Positions 9,044-17,570 of a stretch of 20,000 nt of DNA are shown here, piece after piece. The stretch's first letter is position 1. Every line of letters starts with the position of its first letter. Source of the DNA: Theodoxus fluviatilis (lineage: Eukaryota > Mollusca > Gastropoda > Cycloneritida > Neritidae); NCBI GenBank assembly GCA_034096865.1, contig JAWQFJ010017295.1:87501-107500 (forward strand). The letters are read 5' to 3'. The position numbers and the translations under genes are program-made. A model generated the notes under the pieces. That model did not search any database. It was not told the origin of the DNA and saw only the letters and a list, made by a program, of their open reading frames with translations.

Positions 9044-9140
9044 TAGATGAATGAGGTTTTCGGCCTATAAGCCTGTATAGGCTATGTACGACCATTGACC
9101 AAGAACATCATTAGAATGAATAAATGAATGTTTTACGGGC
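9044..9140 (-). mobile_element. SINE family A, 3'-end fragments, minus strand
   Basis: On the minus strand, 9044-9110 reads tcaatggtcgtacatagcc, then ataggccgaaaac, then ctcattcatc. This is the last third of SINE A with its short-repeat tail. Just upstream on that strand (plus 9114-9140) is a second tail, gcccgtaaaac followed by attcatttattcattc. The piece therefore looks like two SINE A 3' ends in tandem, or one inserted into the tail of another. The 5' parts are missing. Confidence 0.6.
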
Positions 9141-9210
9141 TCTGCCCTGTGATTGTCTTTGACCAGCTTTGCTAGCAATCGATTGGATCGGGAAAATCGC
9201 CTCTGTTGCA

Positions 9211-9372
9211 GGGCGTGTTGCTTGCGCTAGGAACCTTGCAAGATCTTGCGAGGAAAAGGCCGGAGTCAACATGTGTCAACATGATGAAAGCAGGTGTAAA
9301 GGCAGTCGAATGTTTGACACATTGTGACACTGCCCTATTGTTTGCCGACTAGGGAGGTTGAGCAACGCGCCC
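9211..9372 (+). mobile_element. Nested-palindrome (foldback) element, copy 1
   Basis: This is homologous to the reverse complement of 14175-14338. The outer ends are imperfect inverted repeats: gggcgtgttgcttgcgctag on the left, and agcaacgcgcccc (9361-9373) on the right. An inner inverted repeat lies at about 9263-9285 against 9309-9333 (gtcaacatgtgtcaa, and ttgacacattgtgac). Similarity with the other copy extends past the right end to about 9403, so the true element may be longer. No coding capacity and no clear target-site duplication. Probably a MITE or foldback element, class unknown. Confidence 0.7.
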
Positions 9373-9405
9373 CTAGAGACCGCTACAATGCCTTTAGAAT
9401 GGCAT

Positions 9406-9809
9406 GTTGCAGCGTGAGACGGAAAGGTTACTGGGCATCCAGCCACTGCTGTCGCGTGAGGAGATCGTGAACAAGCATCCCACACTCGTTTCTAGTGGAC
9501 GTTGTACATAAATGCAAAGACATATAGGGTCAGTTAGGCAGAAAGAGTCGACGTGGGTCGATTTCATCCATTTCCAGTTTGGGACGCATTCTGATTGCCT
9601 GACCTTTTTAACACTGCGAACTGATTTATTTTTGTTATTTTAAGGCTAAAAAGTACTTTGCATTTTGTAGTGCTGTAGTGAAGGAATAATTCAGTGAAAC
9701 ATGCGAAACCCGATTAGAAAGATGGAGCACACTGTGGTGCGAGTATGTCGCCACTCAACGCTCCGCTCACAGCTGAATCTGGGTCAAACAGAACTCTTTG
9801 GAGGTAGTA
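9406..9809. other. Unannotated stretch, nothing recognised
   Basis: Moderate-GC to AT-rich DNA between two small elements. No gene, RNA or repeat recognised. Confidence 0.45.
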
Positions 9810-10426
9810 GGCAATCATAGAGCGTCCTTCAGGAATTCCGCTTATGCATAATCTTCTGTGTAATGAGGGTGCGCGCGCATCACGCATCACGATCACGATG
9901 TAGGAATCGAAATTGGGTCACATTTCACAAAATAGCCGTCTGACGATTAAATAACCATACATTTAGCACCAGACTTTCCATTTACCCATAAAATAAGGCA
10001 CGCATCGCATAACTTGATGTTTTGAATAACTAGTAAGGAAAATCGAGCAATTTAAAACGTGAAGCGTGACATCTTTTGGGTCGCCGTAGGCCAAGCAGTT
10101 GGTCGCTTAAACTACGCCTGAAATGTTTACTGTTTGTCAGTCAAGCCATTTTATTTTACAAATCAGCAGTTGAAACGACATGGTATCATTTTCTTGTGAT
10201 TACAGTAACGTTAGGACAACGGAAGAATGCAAAAATACTCACCGAAAAGGAGTTTGGCAAAGCGTCCGTTTTCAAGGAATACGTTCAGGCAAAACTTGTG
10301 AATTACCCTATCGCAGAAACCGGATGTCACGTGACAGCACAAGGTGTGACGTAGAATGCAAGAATGCCTCATTTAGATAGAAGATTATGCATAAGCGGAA
10401 TTCCTGAAGTACGCTCTATGATTGCC
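9810..10426. mobile_element. 617-bp DNA element with 59-bp terminal inverted repeats
   Basis: The left arm, 9810-9868, begins ggcaatcatagagcgt. The right arm, 10368-10426, is its reverse complement. Their outer 48 bases differ at one position, and the inner 11 at a few. TA lies on both flanks (9808-9809 and 10427-10428), the target-site duplication expected of Tc1/mariner-type elements. The interior has only short frames (92 codons at 10076-10354, plus) with no transposase motif. It is therefore a non-autonomous element. The near-identity of the arms suggests fairly recent movement. Confidence 0.85.
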
Positions 10427-11186
10427 TAGTGACAACTGCAGTTACAAAGCTGTTTCCTTCGCCGATCCTTCGCGATATCGGACACACCCCACGCACACAC
10501 TTTGATCATTGCAGTGTTTTTCTCCTTAGAGCGTGAGCACTGATTATTTCTCAACACGAGTGGGGTTGTCTGACAAACAACCGTTGGGGAACTGCCACGT
10601 GGGAACTGCATGACAAGTACACGCGCGCTGATTGGCTGGCGATGCGCGGTGCTGCGAGCGGATAATTATCGCCCAACAGAAATCCACGTCAGAGACTTTT
10701 CCACGTTGCGACTTTCCTCACTTCACAAGTGCACACCCAGAGGCAGGCACCTTTTACTAATTAACTCGCACCGCGCGGGAAACATGCAATTCAGCGTGTG
10801 CAATCTTTGCAGGCAGACTCTTACGAAAGGTTAAAAAATGGGAGTTTTACTTAGAAAATGAGCTGAGCGAAACTGCCAGGCAGAGCGGTCTATGCATCAG
10901 CTGCCGTCGAGGTCGGGGCGCACTTGGCACCAAGACTGCAGACATATAATTTCCCTGTCATAAAACCTGATCGTCCGACACCGGATTTGGGCCAGTGGGT
11001 GCAGAGGAGACTAGGACAGAAGTAGGGAGCAAGTGAGGACGACAATGAAACCCCAAGAAACGTATGGCGAAGGAAGTCTGCGTTTCAGAGAAGGAGAAGA
11101 GAGTGGAGTCAAACTCTTGCTCTGCTGCTTGAAATGATGGAGGGAAGATGGGATAGTTGATGGGGAAAGGCGTAGGAAGCAGAAAC

Positions 11187-11188
<2 letters not shown>
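10427..11188. other. Unannotated stretch containing a CpG-rich patch
   Basis: 10560-10790 is relatively CpG-rich. It contains CCACGTGG-type DNA near 10595, a CTGATTGGCT inverted CCAAT box near 10628, and ccacgtcag near 10684. This could be a weak promoter-like patch. No exon was recognised. From 11000 onward the plus strand becomes purine-rich. Confidence 0.25.
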
Positions 11189-11244
<56 letters not shown>

Positions 11245-11451
11245 AGGTTAGGGTTGGGGTGGAGGGGGGAGACAGACAGCAGACAGACACACACGCACAC
11301 GCACACGCACACGCACGCACACACGTGCACACAAAGACGGACAGACAGACGGACGGACGGACGGACGGACAGACAGACGGACAGACAGACGGACAGAGGG
11401 ACGGACGGATGGACGGACGGACGGGCGGACGGACGGACGGACGGACGGACA
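11189..11451. repeat. Compound microsatellite: (AG)n, G-run, (GCAC/AC)n, (GACA/GACG)n
   Basis: The order is (AG)24 at 11189-11236, a G-run with ggttagggttggggtggagggg (11237-11270), (AGAC)n, (CACG/CA)n at about 11287-11333, and GGAC/AGAC tetranucleotides at 11336-11450. The plus strand has almost no T. The G-rich centre fits a G-quadruplex pattern. The peptide-like Pro-Ser-Val and Arg-Thr-Asp repeats in the frames here are artefacts. Confidence 0.95.
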
Positions 11452-11510
11452 TGATTGGGTAGGTATACGAAAGGATCTGGAATCGGAGGAACTGCAACGA
11501 CACAGAAGCA

Positions 11511-11564
11511 ATTTTTTTTTTAATTTTTTATTTATTATTTTTTTTTTTTTGGGGGGGGGGGGGG
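11511..11564. repeat. T-rich run joined to a 14-base G-run
   Basis: An A/T tract (mainly T, 11512-11550) changes abruptly to 14 consecutive G (11551-11564). The T-rich part could be the (minus-strand A) tail of a retroposon, but no body was recognised next to it. Confidence 0.85.
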
Positions 11565-11732
11565 AGGTGAGGATTTTGGATTGAGGAGGGGCAGGTTTTG
11601 GATTGGGGAGGGGAAGGTTTTGGATTGGAGAGGGGGAGGTTTCGGATTGGGGAGGGACATGTTTTGGATTGGGGAGGGACAGGTTTTGGATTGGGGAGGG
11701 GCAGGTTTTGGATTGGGGAGAGGCAGGTTTGG
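11565..11732 (+). repeat. 22-bp G-rich minisatellite, about 7 units
   Basis: Units have the form ggttttggattggggagggg with a/c/g variants. The ATTG landmark recurs at 11580, 11602, 11624, 11646, 11668, 11690 and 11712, exactly 22 bases apart. Repeated runs of 2-5 G make it a good G-quadruplex candidate. Because 22 is not a multiple of 3, the encoded peptide rotates through frames. Confidence 0.92.
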
Positions 11733-12180
11733 AGTGAAGAACGTCAGGGAGTCGGGACCCTGCGGGTGTCGGGGATATTTTTATTTGACGCATGGGAGAG
11801 TTACTGCGTGGCGGCATAGGCAGAGGACGACCCAGAAGGGAGAAATGGGTGGGAGAGTGTAGAGAAATGGGAACGGAGTCTGATGCTGAGAGAGAACAAA
11901 CAGACAGGGAGGGGATGTGCATGGGAGGGAGAGGAGTGAGGGGAGTGGGAGAGAGAAGGGGGCGAACTGTTATGACTAATGCTGGCTGATGTCAGTGCTC
12001 AACAAGCACGCTTATGTCTGGCCTTGTTCCGTGCTGACGCAGTTGGTCAAGCCAAAAGTATGGAAAGCGGCGAAGGAAGGGGTGGGGGATGGGGGGCGGT
12101 GGAGGGGGAGAGCAGAGGGGTGGGAACTGGGGGAAGGGGGGATGGAGTGTGATGAGAGAAGGAAGAGAAGTAAGGGTTGA
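11733..12180. other. Purine/G-rich unannotated stretch
   Basis: The plus strand is strongly purine-biased, with gagaggag and ggggtggggg blocks. 12078-12140 has many G-runs compatible with G-quadruplex. No gene was recognised. Confidence 0.5.
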
Positions 12181-12480
12181 GGGGTCAACGCCCCCACCAC
12201 AGAATTCTCCGGAACTTCTCTCTTTCTCCCCCTCTTCCAATTTCGCCCCCACCCCATCTCACCCCCCTACACCCCAATCCTCTAGAGGGATGAGCCATCA
12301 CTTACAGGATTAAAGTCCGACGTGTGCAACACTGCACACATTCCCCTCTTCCCTTCTGTTTCTCCTTCCTCCCTCTTACCCCCCAACCCTTCACGTGCTC
12401 CCTTCCCCCACCCCTAGGCAGCCTCCACCCTCACTACCCCAACCCCCTTTCCCCATCCTGTTCCTCTCTTCAACAGCCTG
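12181..12480. other. Pyrimidine/C-rich unannotated stretch
   Basis: The strand bias flips here. The plus strand becomes rich in C and T (ccccctcttcc, cccccacccc and ccccccta type blocks). No periodic unit was found. Short frames are Pro/Ser-rich artefacts. Confidence 0.5.
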
Positions 12481-13017
12481 TAGATTTTATTTTCTGCCTT
12501 TTTCTGTCTGTCCGTCTGCTCGCTCCATGACTGTCGCTCAACTATCACCCTCATTTTGTTAATTTGAAATATATACGTATAGCCTCCATCTAAACCACCG
12601 CCACCATCACCCCTTCCCCCCACCCCGATCCCCTGCTTGTCCCTGCCTTTCTGCACCTCCAGTAATGTACATCTCTCTTTTCCTTTCCTCTCTTTACCAC
12701 TGTATCCAGTCCGCTATAGGCGATTGGGTAGAGCCAGAGTCGAGGATAGATCAACCATAGATTAGGTATTACCATGTTCACGCATGGCGAATGCGTGACA
12801 AGTTTACTGCGATTCCCGCAACAAACTCAACAGGAACATTTCTAAAAAATGTCAACAAAAAGGCTGGAATTCGAGGGAATGCATGACCTTTAACGCATTT
12901 GTGAAAAAAGTGGTCTTTCCAGATGACGAGATGAATCAATGTCATTCCCGCCTCCCCGTGAAGCTTCGTCTCGACTGTGAAGTCAATGCATCGTGCATGT
13001 ACAGTTTCAACTTTTCT
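12481..13017. other. Unannotated stretch, nothing recognised
   Basis: Mixed DNA with a further C-rich segment at about 12594-12635. The minus-strand 121-codon frame (12778-13143) runs into the small tandem repeat and has no recognisable domain. Confidence 0.4.
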
Positions 13018-13083
13018 AATTGGAAAGAAAGCATGAGATGATTGGAAAGAAAGCATGAGATGATTGGAAAGAAAGTATGAGAT
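13018..13083 (+). repeat. 22-bp tandem repeat, 3 units
   Basis: Three successive 22-bp units of gattggaaagaaagcatgag plus at, starting at 13018, 13040 and 13062. They differ only at the first base of unit 1 and at gcatg/gtatg in unit 3. This is a young local expansion. Confidence 0.95.
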
Positions 13084-14023
13084 GTTGGGGACTGTAGCGG
13101 CCATTTGACGTGCACGGCATCGAATCGCAATTTCGTTAGACAAGGACTGATCACTGGCTCATAACATCTCAACCACTACACGTTTATCGTGCTTCCGGCT
13201 GCTTTGGCAGACGTAATGTTGACTTTGTAAAGTTTAAAGACATCTTTCTCAATCTTTCAGATACTCTTATTTTTAACAGTTCACGAATTTTGCATTATTC
13301 TTTACCACACATTTCATTTCATTTGCTTTTCATTTCACTGTGGGAGTGCGCTTCCTTGATATATAAGAATGTATGAATAGGGTGCACAGCTGTCCCAGGC
13401 GAATACAGTATGAATTCACCCGTTTATATACATTTTCCAACATTCTAAATGGGCTCGGAAAACATGGAACCAAGTAGCTTCTTGGGCTGAGTTGCACAAC
13501 GACTCTGGAGTTTTCAATTAAAACAGACCTATCGACAAGAATCTCCTCTACATATTTAAAACCCACCATCTTACAACCATGGTCTCGTAAAGTGACCTAT
13601 TGTAAAGAAGATTGGAATGGTTGGTCAATAACTTGAAACGAATCTTCTTGGACTAGAATGTATCAAGCATGTACAGAGAATCACTCCTTGTACACCGGTC
13701 TTAGACTCTGAAAAAGACAGCTATAGACAACACTAATCTGCTTTGGTAATGGGGATGCCTCTTTGAGACGACCACTGCATCAGCCGGAGCTTATGCGTGT
13801 CGCCAGAGATAAGTCCCGTCGCATCCTCTGCCTGCGAAATCTATCCAGGCAGCGCCAGCCAGGAAAAGGTCAACTTTTTGTCCAAGACACGCGCTGCTCC
13901 GGTCTCCTGAGGGCGGACCTGAAGTTCTTGCAGTCCCAACCTTTCCGTTTGACATTCATCAGCGGCAATGATACGATTACTTCCTCGCTTCGGCCCCAGG
14001 CCGCACGACTCTGTCTCGTAAGC
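13084..14023. other. Unannotated stretch, nothing recognised
   Basis: AT-rich to about 13760, then a GC-richer part with a 94-codon plus-strand frame (13763-14047) that resembles no known family. AAGAAGATT (13605-13613) and AATCTTCTT (13641-13649) form a small hairpin. Confidence 0.4.
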
Positions 14024-14068
14024 CATGAAAAAAGACATTGGGCATGAAAAAAGACATTGGGCATGAAA
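14024..14068 (+). repeat. 19-bp tandem duplication
   Basis: catgaaaaaagacattggg occurs twice in direct succession (14024-14042 and 14043-14061), followed by the first seven bases of a third unit. Confidence 0.95.
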
Positions 14069-14174
14069 CGATTCTCAGAATGGCGAGGACGAAGGTAGAG
14101 GGGGAGTGAGGAAGGCGAATAGAGATGGGCGATACAAGGACGACAAAAGCCTACTTAGGGCATTATAGAAGCAA

Positions 14175-14338
14175 GGGTGCGTTGTTTAGCCTACCTAAGT
14201 TGGCAAAGAAAAGGCCGGTGTCAACATGTGTGAAACATTAGACTGACTTTGTATCTGCTTTCCTCATGTCGACACATGTTGACACTGGCTGATTCCTCGC
14301 TACATCTTGCAAGGTTCCTAGCGTAAGCAACGCACCCC
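14175..14338 (-). mobile_element. Nested-palindrome (foldback) element, copy 2
   Basis: The outer inverted repeats are gggtgcgttgtttag (from 14175) and taagcaacgcaccc (to 14338). The inner pair is GTGTCAACATGTGT (14218-14231) and its perfect reverse complement (14272-14285), with a 40-base loop. The whole sequence is the reverse complement of copy 1 with many small differences. Similarity continues outward to about 14143. Almost the entire element can fold on itself. No coding capacity. Confidence 0.7.
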
Positions 14339-14677
14339 AGCTCTGTGTTTATTCAGAGTGTAGGCACCCACTTACTGTCTGTCGCAGGATAGGAGCTTGA
14401 CAGTCAGTTGAAAACAAGTATATTAAAGTTAGCGTATAATCTTGGAACTTACATTCATGTACTTACCACATGCACAAGCCGCCATTTTCATGTATAATTT
14501 AATACTGCAAAAGTCGCATATTTGCATACACTTGCCGAATCGAAAGCGTGGCCCATGTTTGCGTTTTCATGCTTGCATGATCACCCGTTGTATTTGCCTG
14601 CCTAATGCTTCGATTCTCTGTGAAATGTTGACATACTTAGCTAAGCTTCGTGTGCAATATTCTGCCTGCCGCTGCCA
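14339..14677. other. Unannotated stretch, nothing recognised
   Basis: AT-rich DNA between the foldback element and SINE A copy 2. No gene or repeat recognised. Confidence 0.45.
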
Positions 14678-14849
14678 GTCCCCTGTGGGCTGGGGGTCAG
14701 AAAAGACCCACCGCGCCTCCCTTCGCGATTCGTAAGAGGCGAGTAACTAGGGATATCGTGACTTCATCTGTGCTTATTCCCAAGTATTCAAGTAAGTTTC
14801 GTGTTCAATGGCCTTACATAGCCTACAATGGCTAATAGATCATTAAACT

Positions 14850-14891
<42 letters not shown>

Positions 14892-14911
14892 TGCCAGACA
14901 GCCAGCCAGCC
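14678..14911 (+). mobile_element. SINE family A, copy 2, with (CAGC)n tail
   Basis: The body runs from gtcccctgtgggctgggggt through gacccaccgcgcctcc, aagaggcgagtaactaggga and caatggccttacatagcc to cattaaactc. It is followed directly by about 15 CAGC/CCAG units (14851-14911, one unit changed to ctgccagaca). It appears to be the least degraded of the copies in its 5' half. The CAGC array is positioned exactly where the SINE tail should be. Confidence 0.82.
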
Positions 14912-15265
14912 GCTGCAAAGAGAATCAGGGACGTGCAAATATAAAACCAGTCATCATTAACGTCTACAGAAACCCAGAGTAGTGGAGGATAAAGGAGAGA
15001 CGACCATACATTTCTTTCCAAAGGCAAATCCTAAACTTCTGGATTTTGAAATGCATTCTCACATGTACGTGGGTTTTATGTGTACCCTGTACCCTAAATT
15101 TGTTTTTAAAATGAATAAACTGATTTGATTATTTCGAGTTAACCGCGCAAAAAATTAAACACGTCCGAATTGCTAATACTGGCGCATGTGCGGTTGCATC
15201 ACCGAGCCAGTATTTTCATTGTTCCTGTTCTTGGTTTGTTTGTATAAATCTAATGATGACAATGA
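14912..15265. other. Unannotated stretch, possible retroelement tail
   Basis: AT-rich. The piece around 15090-15135 (ctaaatttgtttttaaaatg, then aataaactgatttgatt) looks like a transcript end or the 3' tail of a non-LTR element, with AATAAA at about 15114-15119. No body was recognised upstream. Confidence 0.3.
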
Positions 15266-15335
15266 GCAAGAGTGACATACGGCCGGAGCCGCTCGATGCC
15301 CCTCATCATCTGGGACCCCTGGCTGCTGGGCTCCC
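15266..15335 (+). mobile_element. Dispersed repeat family B, copy 2 (5' part)
   Basis: This is homologous to 1634-1700, beginning gcaagagtgacatacggcc and carrying GAGCCGCTCGATGCCCCTC and ctggctgctgggctcc. Its 3' end is the first unit of the 25-bp minisatellite that follows. Sequence beyond the array (from 16165) may be the rest of the element, but copy 1 lacks that part, so this cannot be tested here. Confidence 0.65.
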
Positions 15336-16164
15336 CGGGCCTGCTCCAGTAGCTCAGCCAGGGGCCTGCTCCAGTAGCTCAGCCAGGGGCCTGCTCCAGT
15401 AGCTCAGCCAGGGCCCTGCTCCAGTCGCTCAGCCAGGGGCCTGCTCCAGTAGCTCAGCCAGGGGCCTGCTCCAGTAGCTCAGCCAGGGGCCTGCTCCAGT
15501 AGCTCAGCCAGGGGCCTGCTCCAGTAGCTCAGCCAGGGGCCTGCTCCAGTAGCTCAGCCAGGGGCCTGCTCCAGTAGCTCAGCCAGGGGCCTGCTCCAGT
15601 AGCTCAGCCAGGGGCCTGCTCCAGTAGCTCAGCCAGGGGCCTGCTCCAGTAGCTCAGCCAGGGGCCTGCTCCAGTAGCTCAGCCAGGGGCCTGCTCCAGT
15701 AGCTCAGCCAGGGGCCTGCTCCAGTAGCTCAGCCAGGGGCCTGCTCCAGTAGCTCAGCCAGGGGCCTGCTCCAGTAGATCAGCCAGGGGCCTGCTCCAGT
15801 AGCTCAGCCAGGGGCCTGCTCCAGTAGCTCAGCCAGGGGCCTGCTCCAGTAGCTCAGCCAGGGGCCTGCTCCAGTAGCTCAGCCAGGGGCCTGCTCCAGT
15901 AGCTCAGCCAGGGGCCTGCTCCAGTAGCTCAGCCAGGGGCCTGCTCCAGTACTCAGCCAGGGGCCTGCTCCAGTAGCTCAGCCAGGGGCCTGCTCCAGTA
16001 GCTCAGCCAGGGGCCTGCTCCAGTAGCTCAGCCAGGGGCCTGCTCCAGTAGCTCAGCCAGGGGCCTGCTCCAGTAGCTCAGCCAGGGGCCTGCTCCAGTA
16101 GCTCAGCCAGGGGCCTGCTCCAGTAGCTCAGTCAGGGGCCTGCTCCAGTAGCTCAGCCAGGGGC
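15336..16164 (+). repeat. 25-bp minisatellite, about 33 units
   Basis: The unit is ggggcctgctccagtagctc followed by agcca, repeated with very little variation. Variants seen are gggccc...cagtcgctc (about 15411-15435), cagtagatc (near 15775), a one-base deletion at about 15951 (cagtactcag), and cagtcagg (near 16131). Because 25 is not a multiple of 3, and the unit contains TAG, no long frame survives. The first unit is the 3' end of repeat family B. Confidence 0.97.
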
Positions 16165-16676
16165 GGCGTCAAGCAGCAAATGAGGAAACCAGGGGCCACA
16201 GGGACAGGATCAGATCATTCAGATCCAACCGTGCCTTCAAATCACCCCGTAAGATCAAGCCCAACCCACGCGCAACAACAACCCTGCCCTATTCCTCTTC
16301 ACCCGTCGCATGCTTCAACTGCACGTTGCCCTGGGGACTTGGAGATGTGACGTGGCAAGGCAAGAGGCCAATCGATGCCTCCGTGAACACCTGCCAGGCA
16401 GACAGAGATCCATAGCTGCTTCTCTTCAGTCACTGGTCCTTCGTGGAAGGTTATGAAGCCACGTGAACGGTTTTCATGCTTCTGTTGAGAGCAGAAAATT
16501 AACCTAGGACTAATAGTGTATGAGATTGAATTTATTACGTCGTATAGCAGTCTCTGTAATAACATTTTTAATGACGAGTGATGCTTTAAAACGAAATAAG
16601 TACCTCCAGTCACTATGAACAAAGTTTAAATACGTGATAACAAACAAAGTTCATACTTGAATTTGACGTCTGTGGC
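16165..16676. other. Unannotated stretch, nothing recognised
   Basis: GC-moderate DNA leading from the minisatellite to SINE A copy 3. A 107-codon minus-strand frame (16299-16622) has no recognisable domain. Confidence 0.4.
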
Positions 16677-16874
16677 CCCCTGTGGATTGGGGGTAAGAAT
16701 AGACCCACCACACCTCTCTACACGATTCGCAAGACAAAACACTGAGAAAATAGCTCCTACTCTAACCAGTAGCTCTGGTGATTTTCGTGATCAATGGCCT
16801 TACATAGCATCCAAAGGCTGATAGGCCGTAAACTTCCTTTCTTCCTTCCTGACTTCCTTCCTTCCTTCCTGTCT
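16677..16874 (+). mobile_element. SINE family A, copy 3, with (CTTC)n tail
   Basis: The body runs from cccctgtggattgggggtaa through agacccaccacacctc, cacgattcgcaaga and tcaatggccttacatagc to gataggccgtaaac. It passes into a CTTC-type tract (16832-16871). The middle part, aligned to aagaggcgagtaactaggg of copy 2, is disrupted here (aagacaaaacactgagaaa). Confidence 0.8.
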
Positions 16875-17553
16875 GAAAAGGATTCAGCTATCGGTATGAG
16901 TTAGACCTCAATACTTCATGCAGGTTGATGACCTCTTTGAGCTTTCGCGACAGCGAGTGAGAGATTAGGGAGTCACGGGTGACCAGATTTTGCCGACATT
17001 TCCTTTCAAGCAGCAAAAAGCGGTGAAGGCGCAGCTTTCCTCGCGCTTCTTTTCAGCTGTTCGACTTGGGTAGCGAAGATAACGTGACTGTCGTATTTTC
17101 ATGCATCGCTTGAAGGAATGACAGTGGAAACAACGACATTGCGACGCTCAAAGCTGTGGGCTGAAGTCCTGGGAAGAAGCTTCTGGCGGAATCGGCTCAG
17201 ACGTAGTCAACCCGATGTGCTGGTCAGGGTTCTGGTGGGAGTAATTTGCAAGACACGTTCCTGATTTTGTCTGGAGAGAGCCCTGAGCCCAGGCGATCAA
17301 GAAGATGCCAAAGAGCAATTACTTCTGAAAGTCGGGTGCCGAGAGGGGAAAAAGCGGCGAGAAGATGAGGAATTGGATCGATCTGATCTGCAGGCTTCTC
17401 TCGCTACCCACATGTCGTCTTTGCAGGCGTGGAATTCATCAAGACCGTTGCCTGCTGCAGATTCGCTCAGCTATTCATTGCCGTCCAACTTGATGCAGTC
17501 AAACTGCTATGCACGTCCTCTCCAGAAATTTTCGACGCCCCATGTCTTCCCCT
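16875..17553. other. Unannotated stretch, nothing recognised
   Basis: DNA of about average GC. It has no dispersed repeat seen elsewhere in the window and no frame with recognisable features. A plus-strand 135-codon frame starts at 17373 and runs through the poly-C region, so it is unlikely to be real. Confidence 0.4.
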
Positions 17554-17570
17554 CCCCCCCCCCCCCCCCC
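17554..17570. repeat. 17-base C-run in a pyrimidine-rich segment
   Basis: Seventeen consecutive C inside a C/T-rich segment of about 17540-17710. Its length is likely variable between individuals and prone to sequencing error. Confidence 0.9.

Noticed and set aside
10325..10336. Perfect palindrome TGTCACGTGACA
   Set aside because: A 12-base palindrome is expected several times by chance in 20 kb, and it lies inside a mobile element.
11245..11258. Telomere-like TTAGGG motif
   Set aside because: Only one unit, inside a G-rich microsatellite. Not an interstitial telomeric array.
13930..13985. Possible hammerhead ribozyme on the minus strand (CTGATGA followed by GAAA)
   Set aside because: The bases between the two core motifs cannot form stem II, and no matching stem I or III was found.
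15336..16164. CRISPR-like array
   Set aside because: Repeats are directly contiguous with no spacers, so this is a tandem minisatellite in eukaryotic DNA.
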